Below are positions 8,201 through 17,417 of a stretch of DNA of 47,190 bases, in pieces. The stretch covers positions 1-47,190 of the forward strand of contig PBMF01000043.1 in NCBI GenBank assembly GCA_002721995.1, read 5' to 3'. The notes below the pieces were generated by a model that was not told where the DNA came from, ran no database searches, and saw nothing but the letters and a program-made list of their open reading frames with translations. This DNA is from Chloroflexota bacterium (GTDB lineage Bacteria; Chloroflexota; Dehalococcoidia; Lucifugimonadales; UBA3495). How positions within the stretch are numbered: position 1 is the stretch's first letter; each line of letters starts with the position of its first letter. The translations under genes and the position numbers were made by a program.

Positions 8201-8524
8201 ATGGATACAAGCCGCGACATACTCAGAGGCTTCATCAAAGTGCACATACTCTTCCACTCGACACAGGAACCGGTCTATGGTTCGGGTCTCATCGAGGAGT
8301 TGGGCCGGCATGGGTATCTTCTGAGCCCGGGAACGCTATATCCACTGTTGCACTCCATGGAGCAGGACGGGTATCTGAAGAGCCGGCAGCGGGTCGTGAA
8401 TGGCAGGGTAAGGCGGTATTACCGCTCAACGGACCTCGGCAAAGAGACCTTGAGGGAAGCCCAGATAAAGGTCAAAGAGCTGGTGTCTGAGGTGCTGGCG
8501 CCCCTGCCGGAGGACGGCTCTTGA
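8201..8524 (+). CDS. PadR-family transcriptional regulator
   Basis: A 107-residue winged-helix protein of the compact PadR class. The N-terminal winged helix covers about 6-75: the recognition region GYLLSPGTLYPLLHSMEQDG (38-57) and the wing RVVNGRVRRYYRSTDLGKE are typical. The C-terminal helix (about 80-100) would mediate dimerisation. It lies 24 bases upstream of the chromate transporter gene; PadR regulators next to chrA genes are a known arrangement, so this protein probably governed chrA and itself. The dyad at 8179-8195 is the likely operator. The gene itself is intact although its presumed target is broken. Confidence 0.92.
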   Translation: MDTSRDILRGFIKVHILFHSTQEPVYGSGLIEELGRHGYLLSPGTLYPLLHSMEQDGYLKSRQRVVNGRVRRYYRSTDLGKETLREAQIKVKELVSEVLAPLPEDGS

Positions 8525-8548
8525 GTATCTAAGTGTGTGTGAGGATGT

Positions 8549-9817
8549 ATGAGTGAAGGACAAGCCGACGCCGCTGCAGCGGGTGGCAGTGCTGTTCAGG
8601 GTGAGGCCGGGGAGCATTCGCCGTTCAAAGGCACACCCTTTGAGGTCTTCTGGGTCGCTCTAAAATTAGGTCTGACTTCATTCGGCGGTCCCATCGCTCA
8701 CCTGGGCTACTTTCGAGATGAGTATGTGGTCCGGCGGCAATGGTTGAACGAGCAAAGCTATGCCGACGTCGTGGCCCTTTGTCAGTTCCTCCCTGGCCCG
8801 GCTAGCAGCCAGGTGGGAATCATCGTCGGGATCATCCGGTCCGGTCTGCTCGGAGGATTGTCCGCTTGGTTCGCCTTCACTCTCCCGTCAGCGGTCGCAC
8901 TTGTCCTGTTCGCCTATGGCGTCTAGGAATTCGATGTAAGTGATGCGGCCTGGTTGCACGGCCTAAAGATGGTGGCGGTGGCGGTGGTGGCCCAGGCCGT
9001 CTGGGGGATGAGCCGGGGTCTGGCCCCAGACCGTGAACGGGCGACGATAGCCATTCTTGCCGCGGTCGCCGCCCTGGCCTGGCAGACCGCGGGTGGGCAA
9101 GTCCTCGTAATCGTGGCGGCGGGGATCATTGGCTGGCGGCTTCTTCCGGCGTCACCCACCCAGGGTGAGCATGTGTCTTTTTCCACCGGAATCCGTCCTT
9201 GGCTTGCCATCTCCTCCTTGGTGATGTTCGTCGCGGTGTTGGTTGCGTTACCACTGGTGCGGCAGGTGGAGTCCAGCCAGTGGCTGGCGGTGTTCGATGG
9301 CTTCTTTCGAGTAGGGTCCTTGGTTTTTGGCGGTGGCCACGTGGTGTTGCCGTTGCTCTAATCGGAGGTTGTGGGGCCCGGCTGGTTGACCAACGAGCAA
9401 TTCCTTGCCGGGTACGGCGCGGCCCAGGCAATTCCCGGCCCTCTCTTCACGTTCAGCGCCTACCTTGGCACGGCGATGCAATCCCAGCCGAACGGGGTTG
9501 CCGGTGCGGCATTGGCGCTGGTTGCCGTGTTCTTGCCGTCTTTTCTTTTGGTGATCGGCGTTCTCCCATTCTGGGACGTCCTTCGGACGCGGCCGGCGCT
9601 TCAATCAGCTTTGCAGGGGATCAACGCCGCGGTAGTGGGGCTGCTTCTGGCGGCGCTGTACCGGCCGGTGTGGACCAGCGCCATCGAAAGCACCTCCGAC
9701 TTCGGGTTGGCGATGGTGGCGTTGGGTCTGCTCATGCTCTGGAAGTGGCCGCCCTGGCTGGTGGTCGTCCTGACCGCCGGCGGCAGTTCAGCTCTAGCCG
9801 CGCTGGCTGGTATGTGA
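8549..9817 (+). pseudogene. chrA: Chromate transporter ChrA, broken by two in-frame stops
   Basis: One reading frame of 423 codons runs through all the landmarks of a long-chain (two CHR domain) chromate efflux protein: GLTSFGGPIAHLGYFRDEYV in the first half, LCQFLPGPASSQVG, then AQAIPGPLFTFSAYLG in the second. It is cut by TAG at 8924-8926 (codon 126) and TAA at 9359-9361 (codon 271). There is no frameshift, and the residues on both sides of each stop fit the family. Codon 271 is probably a former Glu (GAA or GAG in relatives, from the LLExEVV pattern). The breaks fall inside the CHR domains, not at the domain border, so the three pieces do not look like a natural split transporter. Most likely a young pseudogene, or two sequencing errors. 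Confidence 0.85.
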
Positions 9818-9993
9818 AGCTATCTTGCCGGTTGCTCATGAATGGAGTCTGATGCCCTCCGGCATGAGAGTCATCTCCACCCAACGGTTATCCATCCAGT
9901 CCCTTTCCGGCAAGCGCCTGACCATCTTTGTCCACCGCAGGCGGCGTTTGAGGGACAGTGTCATCGGAGATTTAAGGAGCCGTCCAAACAAAA

Positions 9994-10017
9994 AACATCC
10001 GGACTGCTTCGGATGTT
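9994..10017 (-). terminator. Rho-independent terminator after the small secreted peptide gene
   Basis: Stem 9994-10001 with 10010-10017 (8 bp, loop of 8) followed on the minus strand by a T run. It lies 27 bases past the stop of the 68-residue gene. Apart from this hairpin the stretch 9818-10044 shows nothing I can recognise. Confidence 0.75.
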
Positions 10018-10044
10018 CTTGGTGCTCTGAGAGGATTTCGGAGA

Positions 10045-10251
10045 TCAGTGGAAGGGACAGACCAGCTTGAAAGCGCTGACGGCCTTGCTGTCGTCGTCGG
10101 TCTCGCCGATCTGACTGCTAAAGCCGCTAAAGGCGTTGGTAGACCCTCCGGGTTCTTCGGCCACGGCCTGGCTGATGGCGGCCACGCCGGTGGCGACGAT
10201 GGACAGGGAGAGGACTCCGATCACTAATATTGCGACTAACTTGGGTTTCAT
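10045..10251 (-). CDS. Small secreted peptide of unknown function
   Basis: A 68-residue protein that I do not recognise. Residues 1 to about 31 form a classical signal sequence (MKPKLVAILVIGVLSLSIVA, then TGVAAISQAVA), and cleavage after AVA would release a peptide of about 37 residues that is Ser/Gly/Asp-rich and ends in FKLVCPFH with a single cysteine. Support for a real gene: a TATAAA box on the minus strand (10306-10301) upstream and a good terminator downstream. The TGA stop is not a selenocysteine codon, because the frame beyond it runs into the terminator. No function can be assigned. Confidence 0.6.
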   Translation of the reverse strand: MKPKLVAILVIGVLSLSIVATGVAAISQAVAEEPGGSTNAFSGFSSQIGETDDDSKAVSAFKLVCPFH

Positions 10252-10392
10252 ATCGGCTGACTACGGCCTCTTTGATGCCAAGTGAGTTATCAAGGTCCAT
10301 TTTATACCCGCCCTCCGGCGAAAGCCAGAGCGGGCCGGTCCGCTACTGCCGGTCCGGAAGCCTCTTTAGGCCGGTTATTTCCAGGGGCACCA

Positions 10393-10401
10393 TGCTAGAA
10401 T
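10393..10401 (+). promoter_or_regulatory. Extended -10 box before selA
   Basis: TGCTAGAAT, with TAGAAT at 10396-10401 and no good -35 at the standard spacing, fits an extended -10 promoter. The expected leader is about 46 bases. The spacer 10252-10392 otherwise holds a minus-strand TATAAA box for the small peptide gene and a direct repeat of CCGGTCCG; I see no selC-like tRNA in it. Confidence 0.5.
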
Positions 10402-10453
10402 GGGTCGCTACCTGTGCCTATATTCGTCAAACAGGTTGATCCGGACCGAGTAG

Positions 10454-11812
10454 ATGCAATTTCGAAACCTGCCCAGCGTCGACAGTATCCTTGCCGACAA
10501 CGACGTGGCCGCCGCCGCCCAGTCATTTGACCGGGAATGGGTTGTTGACCTGGTCCGGGAGTCGCTGGACGAGGCCCGGAACATCATCAGACAGGGCGGC
10601 GATTCCCCCGGGATGGAGGAATTGGCGAAGTCGGTCTGTCAGCGCATAGAAGACACCATGCGGGCCGAGCCCCGGCATGTCATAAACGCCACGGGCGTGG
10701 TGATCCACACCAACCTGGGACGGGCCCCTCTGAGCAAGGCTGCTATCGAGGCGTCCAACCAGGCGGCCCAGGGCTATTCCAACCTGGAATTGGACCTGGC
10801 CACTGGGCGGCGCGGCTCCCGCCAAGCCCATCTGCAGTCCCTGTTGTGCCAGATCACTGGGGCCGAAGCGTCCATCGCGGTGAACAACAACGCCTCGGCC
10901 ATGCTGTTGGGGCTGTCTGCTTTGGCTGCCGGCAAGGAGGTTGTCGTTTCACGGTCCGAGGCGGTGGAGATCGGCGGCGGCTTCCGGGTGCCCGATGTGC
11001 TGCGCCAGAGCGGCGGGACACTGGTGGATGTGGGCACCACCAACCGGACCTACGTCCGCGATTATGACGACGCCGTGACTGAAAACACGGCGGCCTTTTT
11101 GAAAGTCCACGCCAGCAACTTCCGGGTGGAGGGCTTCACCGCCTCGGTGGAGACCACCGACCTGGTGGAGGTGGCCGAGCGCCGGGGTATCCCCGTGCTC
11201 CACGATGTGGGGAGCGGCAGCCTTTTGCCGACGGAAAAATACGGCATGCTCCATGAACCCACCCCCCAGGAGAGCGTCAAAGACGGCGCCGGTCTGGTGT
11301 TCTTCTCCGGCGACAAGCTCCTGGGCGGTCCCCAGGCTGGTATCGTGGTGGGCAAGAAGGACCTGGTTGACCGGCTGGCCCGGCACCCCCTGGCCCGGGC
11401 GGTCCGTATCGACAAGCTCAGCCTGGCCAGTCTCTCCGCCACATTGGTCCATTATCTGCGCGGCGAGGCCGAGCAGGAGATTCCCGTCTGGCGTATGATT
11501 TCCACTCCCGAAGGGGATTTGAAGAAGCGGGCCACGTCCTGGCAGTCGGGACTGGAGTGCCCGTCCGCGGTCACCGAGAGCAGGTCAGCCGTTGGCGGCG
11601 GCAGTCTCCCCGGCGAGACGCTGCCCTCATGGGTGCTGTCGGTGGACTGCCAGAGCACCGGCGCCGAAGAGGTTATGCGCCGGCTCAGGGAGAACAACCC
11701 GCCGGTGGTGGCCCGGATAGATGAAGACCGGGTGCTGTTGGACCCCCGGACTGTATTACCCGAAGAAGATGGGCCCTTGCTGGATGCCCTGCGTGCCGCA
11801 GTGGCCCAGTGA
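10454..11812 (+). CDS. selA: L-seryl-tRNA(Sec) selenium transferase
   Basis: A PLP enzyme that converts Ser-tRNA(Sec) to Sec-tRNA(Sec) with selenophosphate, the committed step of bacterial selenocysteine synthesis. The length of 452 residues is normal. N-terminal LPSVDSIL (6-13) is the family tag; NATGVVIHTNLGRAPLS at about 78-94 and GYSNLELDLATGRRGSR (107-123) are core motifs; the PLP lysine is K288 in SGDKLLGGPQAG. It implies that selenoproteins are made by this organism, yet selB, selD and selC are not in the window. The next gene, an alpha/beta hydrolase, starts 26 bases later and may be co-transcribed. No strong ribosome site precedes the ATG. Confidence 0.96.
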   Translation: MQFRNLPSVDSILADNDVAAAAQSFDREWVVDLVRESLDEARNIIRQGGDSPGMEELAKSVCQRIEDTMRAEPRHVINATGVVIHTNLGRAPLSKAAIEASNQAAQGYSNLELDLATGRRGSRQAHLQSLLCQITGAEASIAVNNNASAMLLGLSALAAGKEVVVSRSEAVEIGGGFRVPDVLRQSGGTLVDVGTTNRTYVRDYDDAVTENTAAFLKVHASNFRVEGFTASVETTDLVEVAERRGIPVLHDVGSGSLLPTEKYGMLHEPTPQESVKDGAGLVFFSGDKLLGGPQAGIVVGKKDLVDRLARHPLARAVRIDKLSLASLSATLVHYLRGEAEQEIPVWRMISTPEGDLKKRATSWQSGLECPSAVTESRSAVGGGSLPGETLPSWVLSVDCQSTGAEEVMRRLRENNPPVVARIDEDRVLLDPRTVLPEEDGPLLDALRAAVAQ

Positions 11813-11838
11813 GCCATAGTTACTTATAGGAAAGCTGG

Positions 11839-12597
11839 ATGACCGATTATCTACTGGTACACGGCGCCGGACAGGGCGCATGGAGTTGGGGACCCGTCTG
11901 GGGCCATCTGACCGCACCGGAGGAACACCCTCCCCTGCTGCACAAACGGAGGCGCGCCAACCGGGTGCATCCTTTGGACCTTCCTGGTCATGGTTCCGAC
12001 GCCAGCGGCGATACCGGAGCGGTCCGCCTGGAAGAATGCGTCCAAGCCATCACCAAGGCGGTGGAGAGAGAACAACTTAAGGACCTGGTCATCGTTGGTC
12101 ACGGCTTCGCCGGCAGCCTGGTTGTGCAGGCGGCGAAGGAGTTGCCGGAACCGCCCAAGCGGGTAGTGCTGGTGGCAGGCATCATCCCCGCGGCCCAACG
12201 CCCGCTGATCAGCGCCTGCCCCGCACGGACCAGAACGGCCTTCCGGCTGTTTTCGACGTTGAGTTCCATGTCCCGGCAGGAATGCCGGTACCCCAAGCCG
12301 GCCATCAGCAGCCTGCTCTGTAACGGTATGGATTCCATGGAGGTAGTGCAGCTGACCGGGTTTTTCGGCCCGCTGCCAACGCGGGTTTTGAAATCCCGCT
12401 ACCCGGTGGAGGACTCTACTCTGCCCTGCCCGGTTACCTACGTGGTGCTAACCGAGGACAGGATCATCCCTCCCGATTCCCAACTGCGCATCGCCCAGCG
12501 GTTCGAGGGTGTGGAGACTCTGGAGATTGAGTCCTGTCACCAGGTGATGGCCCGCCGCCCCGAGGAGCTGGCCGAAGTGCTCCTCCGCTACGCCTAA
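11839..12597 (+). CDS. Alpha/beta-hydrolase fold protein with Ser-to-Gly nucleophile
   Basis: A 252-residue alpha/beta-hydrolase-fold protein of the esterase/hydroxynitrile-lyase-like type. The oxyanion segment VHGAGQGAWSW (7-17) is present. The nucleophile elbow, normally G-H-S-x-G-G, reads GHGFAG at 87-92, so the catalytic Ser is Gly89 (GGC, one base from AGC). The acid (Asp207 in LTEDRIIP) and base (His234 in SCHQVM) are kept. Esterase chemistry by the normal route is therefore unlikely; it may be a non-hydrolytic member or a degenerate copy. The preceding gene is selA. A cap insertion lies at about 115-175. Confidence 0.85.
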   Translation: MTDYLLVHGAGQGAWSWGPVWGHLTAPEEHPPLLHKRRRANRVHPLDLPGHGSDASGDTGAVRLEECVQAITKAVEREQLKDLVIVGHGFAGSLVVQAAKELPEPPKRVVLVAGIIPAAQRPLISACPARTRTAFRLFSTLSSMSRQECRYPKPAISSLLCNGMDSMEVVQLTGFFGPLPTRVLKSRYPVEDSTLPCPVTYVVLTEDRIIPPDSQLRIAQRFEGVETLEIESCHQVMARRPEELAEVLLRYA

Positions 12598-12641
12598 CCG
12601 GTCTTCCGCCTCTCCAAACGCCTGGCGCGTAAGCCCCCATC

Positions 12642-12670
12642 CGTCATTCCGGTCTGTTCCAGAATCCAGT
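12642..12670 (+). repeat. REP-like element, CGTCATTCCGG type, copy 1
   Basis: A 29-base element that begins CGTCATTCCGG and ends GAATCCAGT. A second copy in the opposite direction lies at 12861-12889. Both are the same length and share the first 11 bases and most of the last 9. Confidence 0.65.
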
Positions 12671-12714
12671 GGGTTGGAGAACAGCCAAATGAGAAAGCGC
12701 AAGTCACTCTCCGA

Positions 12715-12740
12715 CCGTTCGTCCTGAGCCTGTCGAAGGA
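12715..12740 (-). repeat. REP-like element, TTCGACARGCTCA type
   Basis: Same family as the pair at 18-119. Here the plus strand reads the reverse complement (GTCCTGAGCCTGTCGAAGGA at its right end). It is paired with an opposite copy at 12788-12813. Confidence 0.65.
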
Positions 12741-12787
12741 CGCGCATTAGCTACCCTCCTGTGCATATGGAGTGGTGGACGGGCCTG

Positions 12788-12813
12788 TGGTTCGACAAGC
12801 TCACCATGAGCGG
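12788..12813 (+). repeat. REP-like element, TTCGACARGCTCA type
   Basis: Plus-strand copy that is almost the exact reverse complement of the copy at 18-44 (one or two differences). With 12715-12740 it makes an inverted pair. Confidence 0.7.
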
Positions 12814-12860
12814 GTGGGGCAATCTTGCTTCAATGTGCTGTTTCCTCGGCTGGGGGACTC

Positions 12861-12889
12861 ACTAGATTCCTGCTAGCGCCGGAATGACG
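12861..12889 (-). repeat. REP-like element, CGTCATTCCGG type, copy 2
   Basis: Inverted copy of the element at 12642-12670; it ends CCGGAATGACG on the plus strand. The two copies enclose the other repeat pair. Confidence 0.65.
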
Positions 12890-12910
12890 AGCACTGTTCG
12901 TTTGAGTGCC

Positions 12911-12951
12911 AAAAAAAGAAGGGCCCGCCATTGGCGGGCCCTTCTTTTTTT
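12911..12951 (-). terminator. Rho-independent terminator after groEL
   Basis: A 12-bp perfect stem (12918-12929 with 12933-12944) has A-rich flank on the left and T-rich flank on the right, so it can stop transcription on both strands. It follows the groEL stop codon by 22 bases. Confidence 0.92.
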
Positions 12952-12973
12952 ACTGGTGCGGTGACTGAACGGC

Positions 12974-14964
<1,991 letters not shown>

Positions 14965-15100
14965 GATTGCCCCTGTATTTTAGGACTCTCCGGGCCATTT
15001 CGACGCCCGGTCAAAATAAGTTCTCGGAGATTTGCAGCATAAAGGATAAAACCGGGTCTGCCAACGGTCAAGTTGCATCTGCCTGTCACGCCTGGCGCCG

Positions 15101-15109
15101 TGCTAGACT
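15101..15109 (+). promoter_or_regulatory. Extended -10 box giving a leaderless EndoQ transcript
   Basis: TGCTAGACT with the hexamer TAGACT at 15104-15109. Transcription seven bases later would begin at 15116, exactly the A of the ATG, so the mRNA is predicted to be leaderless. There is no ribosome site before that ATG, which agrees. Confidence 0.5.
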
Positions 15110-15115
15110 GCGCCG

Positions 15116-16303
15116 ATGTCCTTCACTGCGGACCTCCACCTGCACTCGCGCTTCGCCTACGCCTGCAGCAAAGATCTGACGCTGCTCAATATGGCCTCTT
15201 GGGCCGAGATGAAGGGCATCGACCTGCTGTCCACCGCCGACTTCACCCACCCGGCATGGCTGTCCGAGCTTGAAGGATGCCTGTCCCAAACGCCCGAGGG
15301 GCACCTGCGCTATGGCGGTGTCAGTTTTGTGCTGGGTACTGAGATTAGCTGCGTTTTCAAGCAGGGCGGCCGGTCCCGACGGGTGCATCTGTTGGTGTTC
15401 GCCCCTGATTTCCCGACGGTCCACGGCATAAATGACATGCTGACCGGATTGGGCGCGAAATTGAACGGCGACGGCCGGCCGACCGTCACTGTGTCGGCCC
15501 GGGACCTGACGGCACGCCTATTGGATATTTCACCCCAGTGCATGCTGGTCCCCGCCCACATCTGGACGCCGTGGTATGGGATGTTGGGTTCCAAGTCGGG
15601 GTTCGACGCCCTGGACGAGTGCTTTCAGGATATGACTCCCCACATACCCGCCGTCGAGACCGGGCTTTCCAGTGACCCGGAGATGAACTGGCGGGTGCCC
15701 GCTCTGGCCGGCAAAGCGATCGTTTCCTTTTCCGATGCCCATTCCCTGCCCAATATGGGCCGCGAACTCACCGTGTTTGCCGGAGAGCCGGGGTATCGGG
15801 ATTTGAGTGCGGGACTGAATAAGAACCGCGTGGAAAAGACCATTGAGTTCTTCCCGGAAGAGGGCAAGTACCATCTGAACGGCCACCGGAAGTGCGGCGT
15901 CAGCCAGTCTCCAGAAGAGACGGATCGCTCCGGGTCCAGGTGTCCCGAGTGCGGACGGCCCATGACTTTGGGAGTCCTTCACCGGGTGGAGGAATTGTCA
16001 GAGGGAGAGCCGGTTGATGAGGCCCTGCGGCGGCCCTACGACAGTCTGGTGCCACTGGTGGAATTACTATCTCTGTCCCTGGGGAGAGGACGCAACACGA
16101 AGACCGTTGTAGAGGCCTACCAACGGATCTGCCACCAACTGGGCGGCGAGGTTCGGGTGCTGACCCGGGCCAACCGTGAAGACCTGGCGCAGGCCGGCGG
16201 GGATACGCTGGCGGAGGCCGTCATCAAGATTAGGGAGAGGCAGGTGCAGATCGCACCGGGGTTCGACGGGCAGTACGGGACCGTCCGGCCGATGATTGGC
16301 TAG
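15116..16303 (+). CDS. PHP-domain nuclease, endonuclease Q-like
   Basis: Resembles endonuclease Q (the TIGR00375 family), a DNA repair enzyme of archaea and some bacteria that nicks 5' of deaminated bases. The 395-residue length fits. The PHP metal site is visible: DLHLHS (D6, H8, H10), D42 in STADFTH, E76, H90, H148 and D207-x-H209 in FSDAHS. A zinc-finger-like site follows with H257, C260, C276 and C279 (HRKC...CPEC), as known for EndoQ. The C-terminal part is helical. The start codon is fixed by the family N-terminus and the -10 box just upstream. The assignment of the exact substrate is inference from the family. Confidence 0.8.
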   Translation: MSFTADLHLHSRFAYACSKDLTLLNMASWAEMKGIDLLSTADFTHPAWLSELEGCLSQTPEGHLRYGGVSFVLGTEISCVFKQGGRSRRVHLLVFAPDFPTVHGINDMLTGLGAKLNGDGRPTVTVSARDLTARLLDISPQCMLVPAHIWTPWYGMLGSKSGFDALDECFQDMTPHIPAVETGLSSDPEMNWRVPALAGKAIVSFSDAHSLPNMGRELTVFAGEPGYRDLSAGLNKNRVEKTIEFFPEEGKYHLNGHRKCGVSQSPEETDRSGSRCPECGRPMTLGVLHRVEELSEGEPVDEALRRPYDSLVPLVELLSLSLGRGRNTKTVVEAYQRICHQLGGEVRVLTRANREDLAQAGGDTLAEAVIKIRERQVQIAPGFDGQYGTVRPMIG

Positions 16304-16362
16304 GGGCAGGATTTCCCAGATCGGTCGGTGCGAGAAAAAATGACTTCCGCACCCTCCAGTTA

Positions 16363-16371
16363 TGTTAGAAT
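16363..16371 (+). promoter_or_regulatory. Extended -10 box before the GNAT gene
   Basis: TGTTAGAAT, hexamer at 16366-16371. Because the first possible ATG (16362) overlaps this box, the true start must be later; the ATG at 16389 fits, with a leader of about 10 bases. Confidence 0.5.
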
Positions 16372-16388
16372 TTTTTTCCAGAGGCCCC

Positions 16389-17153
16389 ATGCATTCTGGG
16401 CGTGATATCCAGACCGCAAATCCATCGAAAAAAGCGGTGAAGACAACCCGCGGCAGGCATAAGGTGCAAGAAGCCCTACCAATATCGGTCCGGCGGCTGC
16501 AGGCTGCAGACATCGACCAGGTCGTAGCTATCGAGAAGGAGGCCTTTTCGCCCCTCTGGGTCAGTTCTCCGTTCAAACGCGACCAGAACAACAAACGCGC
16601 CTGCTATCTGGTGGCCTGTTTCGACGAAGAAATCTCTCCCGAAGAGATAATTGCGGAGAATGGCGTCGAGTCGATGGACCAGGCCGAAAAAGAACGGGGC
16701 CCAAACCTGTGGTCGCGTGTTGCCGGGCGTTTGGGGCTCACCTCCAACAACGTGGACGGACCCAACGCCGACGAGGCTTTCAACATCGCCGGTTACGTCA
16801 GCGTCTGGTACCAAGGCGAAGAGGCCCACATCACCGAGATAGCTGTGAAGGAAACGCTCCGGGGACGGGGCATCGGTGAACTGCTGCTGATTGGCTCTTT
16901 GAAGGCGGCCATTGAATATGGGTCCAAGGTCATGACCTTGGAGGCCAGGGTTTCCAATTTCATCGCCCACCGCCTGTATCAGAAATACAGCTTCAAGTCC
17001 GTCGGCATCAGAAAGGCCTACTACTCCGACAACCGCGAAGACGCTGTGATCATGACCACCAGCCCCATAGACACCGAGGAGTATGACGGCCTGTTCCAGG
17101 GGTTGCAGTCGGCCTACCTCTCCCGCTGGGGACGGATGGACATCGAGTACTGA
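16389..17153 (+). CDS. GNAT acetyltransferase, RimI-like
   Basis: An acetyl-CoA-dependent N-acetyltransferase of 254 residues. The acetyl-CoA loop is in ITEIAVKETLRGRGIGELLL (about 148-168, RGRGIG), and the C-terminal YYSDNREDAVIM is close to that of RimI, which acetylates the N-terminus of ribosomal protein S18. The protein is longer than RimI (about 150) because of an N-terminal basic extension of about 30 residues, an acidic insertion at about 75-135 before the second core strand, and a C-terminal tail. I placed the start at 16389, because the earlier ATG lies in the promoter; GAGG at 16381-16384 may be its ribosome site. The target protein cannot be told from sequence. Confidence 0.82.
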   Translation: MHSGRDIQTANPSKKAVKTTRGRHKVQEALPISVRRLQAADIDQVVAIEKEAFSPLWVSSPFKRDQNNKRACYLVACFDEEISPEEIIAENGVESMDQAEKERGPNLWSRVAGRLGLTSNNVDGPNADEAFNIAGYVSVWYQGEEAHITEIAVKETLRGRGIGELLLIGSLKAAIEYGSKVMTLEARVSNFIAHRLYQKYSFKSVGIRKAYYSDNREDAVIMTTSPIDTEEYDGLFQGLQSAYLSRWGRMDIEY

Positions 17154-17277
17154 CCGCTGCCTTCCCGACCGCTGACCTTCCAGGGCGGTGATTGCGGCAC
17201 TTCCCAACGATTGACATAAATGGCATGATGGGGAATGGTCAGTCGTCCGGGGGGAGGGGACCTCGAGGACAGCAGAT

Positions 17278-17333
17278 ATTGATGGGTAACCGTTATCAAT
17301 CAAGTTGACCGGTGGCAGTCCCATTGTTAGAAT
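17278..17333 (+). promoter_or_regulatory. coaE promoter with upstream dyad
   Basis: TTGACC at 17305-17310 is followed after exactly 17 bases by TAGAAT at 17328-17333 with an extended TGT. This is the best promoter in the window. Immediately upstream is the dyad ATTGAT-N11-ATCAAT (17278-17300) with GGTAACC inside it; it may be an activator site, though that is speculative. The rest of the 264-base spacer before coaE (17154-17277) shows nothing clear. Confidence 0.65.
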
Positions 17334-17417
17334 GGCTCCGGCGTGGCCCAAGCCTATGGGAGCCTGTTGTTTCGGTATCCCAAAAGGGTATCTGGCGATA
17401 GGCAAGTCTTAAGAGTA

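Larger units (their letters stand above)
12598..12973. other. Repeat-rich intergenic spacer
   Basis: This 376-base spacer between the convergent alpha/beta hydrolase and groEL genes has no coding potential that I trust. It contains two nested inverted repeat pairs (12642-12670 with 12861-12889, and 12715-12740 with 12788-12813) and the groEL terminator. It looks like a small mosaic of REP elements. Confidence 0.75.

Noticed and set aside
8924-9361. Recoding of the chrA stops
   Set aside because: The codons are TAG and TAA, not TGA, and other genes here end normally in TAG and TAA.
10018-10047. TGA stop of the small peptide as a possible selenocysteine codon beside selA
   Set aside because: The frame after the TGA runs into a rho-independent terminator and shows no homology, so it is an ordinary stop.
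9825-10070. Small plus-strand frame after chrA
   Set aside because: It runs through the terminator hairpin and has no detectable family or ribosome site.
10252-10453. selC tRNA in the gap before selA
   Set aside because: No cloverleaf with a T-loop (TTCGA/TTCAA type) and no UCA anticodon arm is visible.
16362-16388. Upstream ATG of the GNAT gene
   Set aside because: It lies within the TGTTAGAAT promoter box, so it would not be transcribed from that promoter.
17343-17417. Leaderless GTG start of coaE
   Set aside because: It adds 25 residues not found in the family; the ATG at 17418 gives the normal N-terminus.
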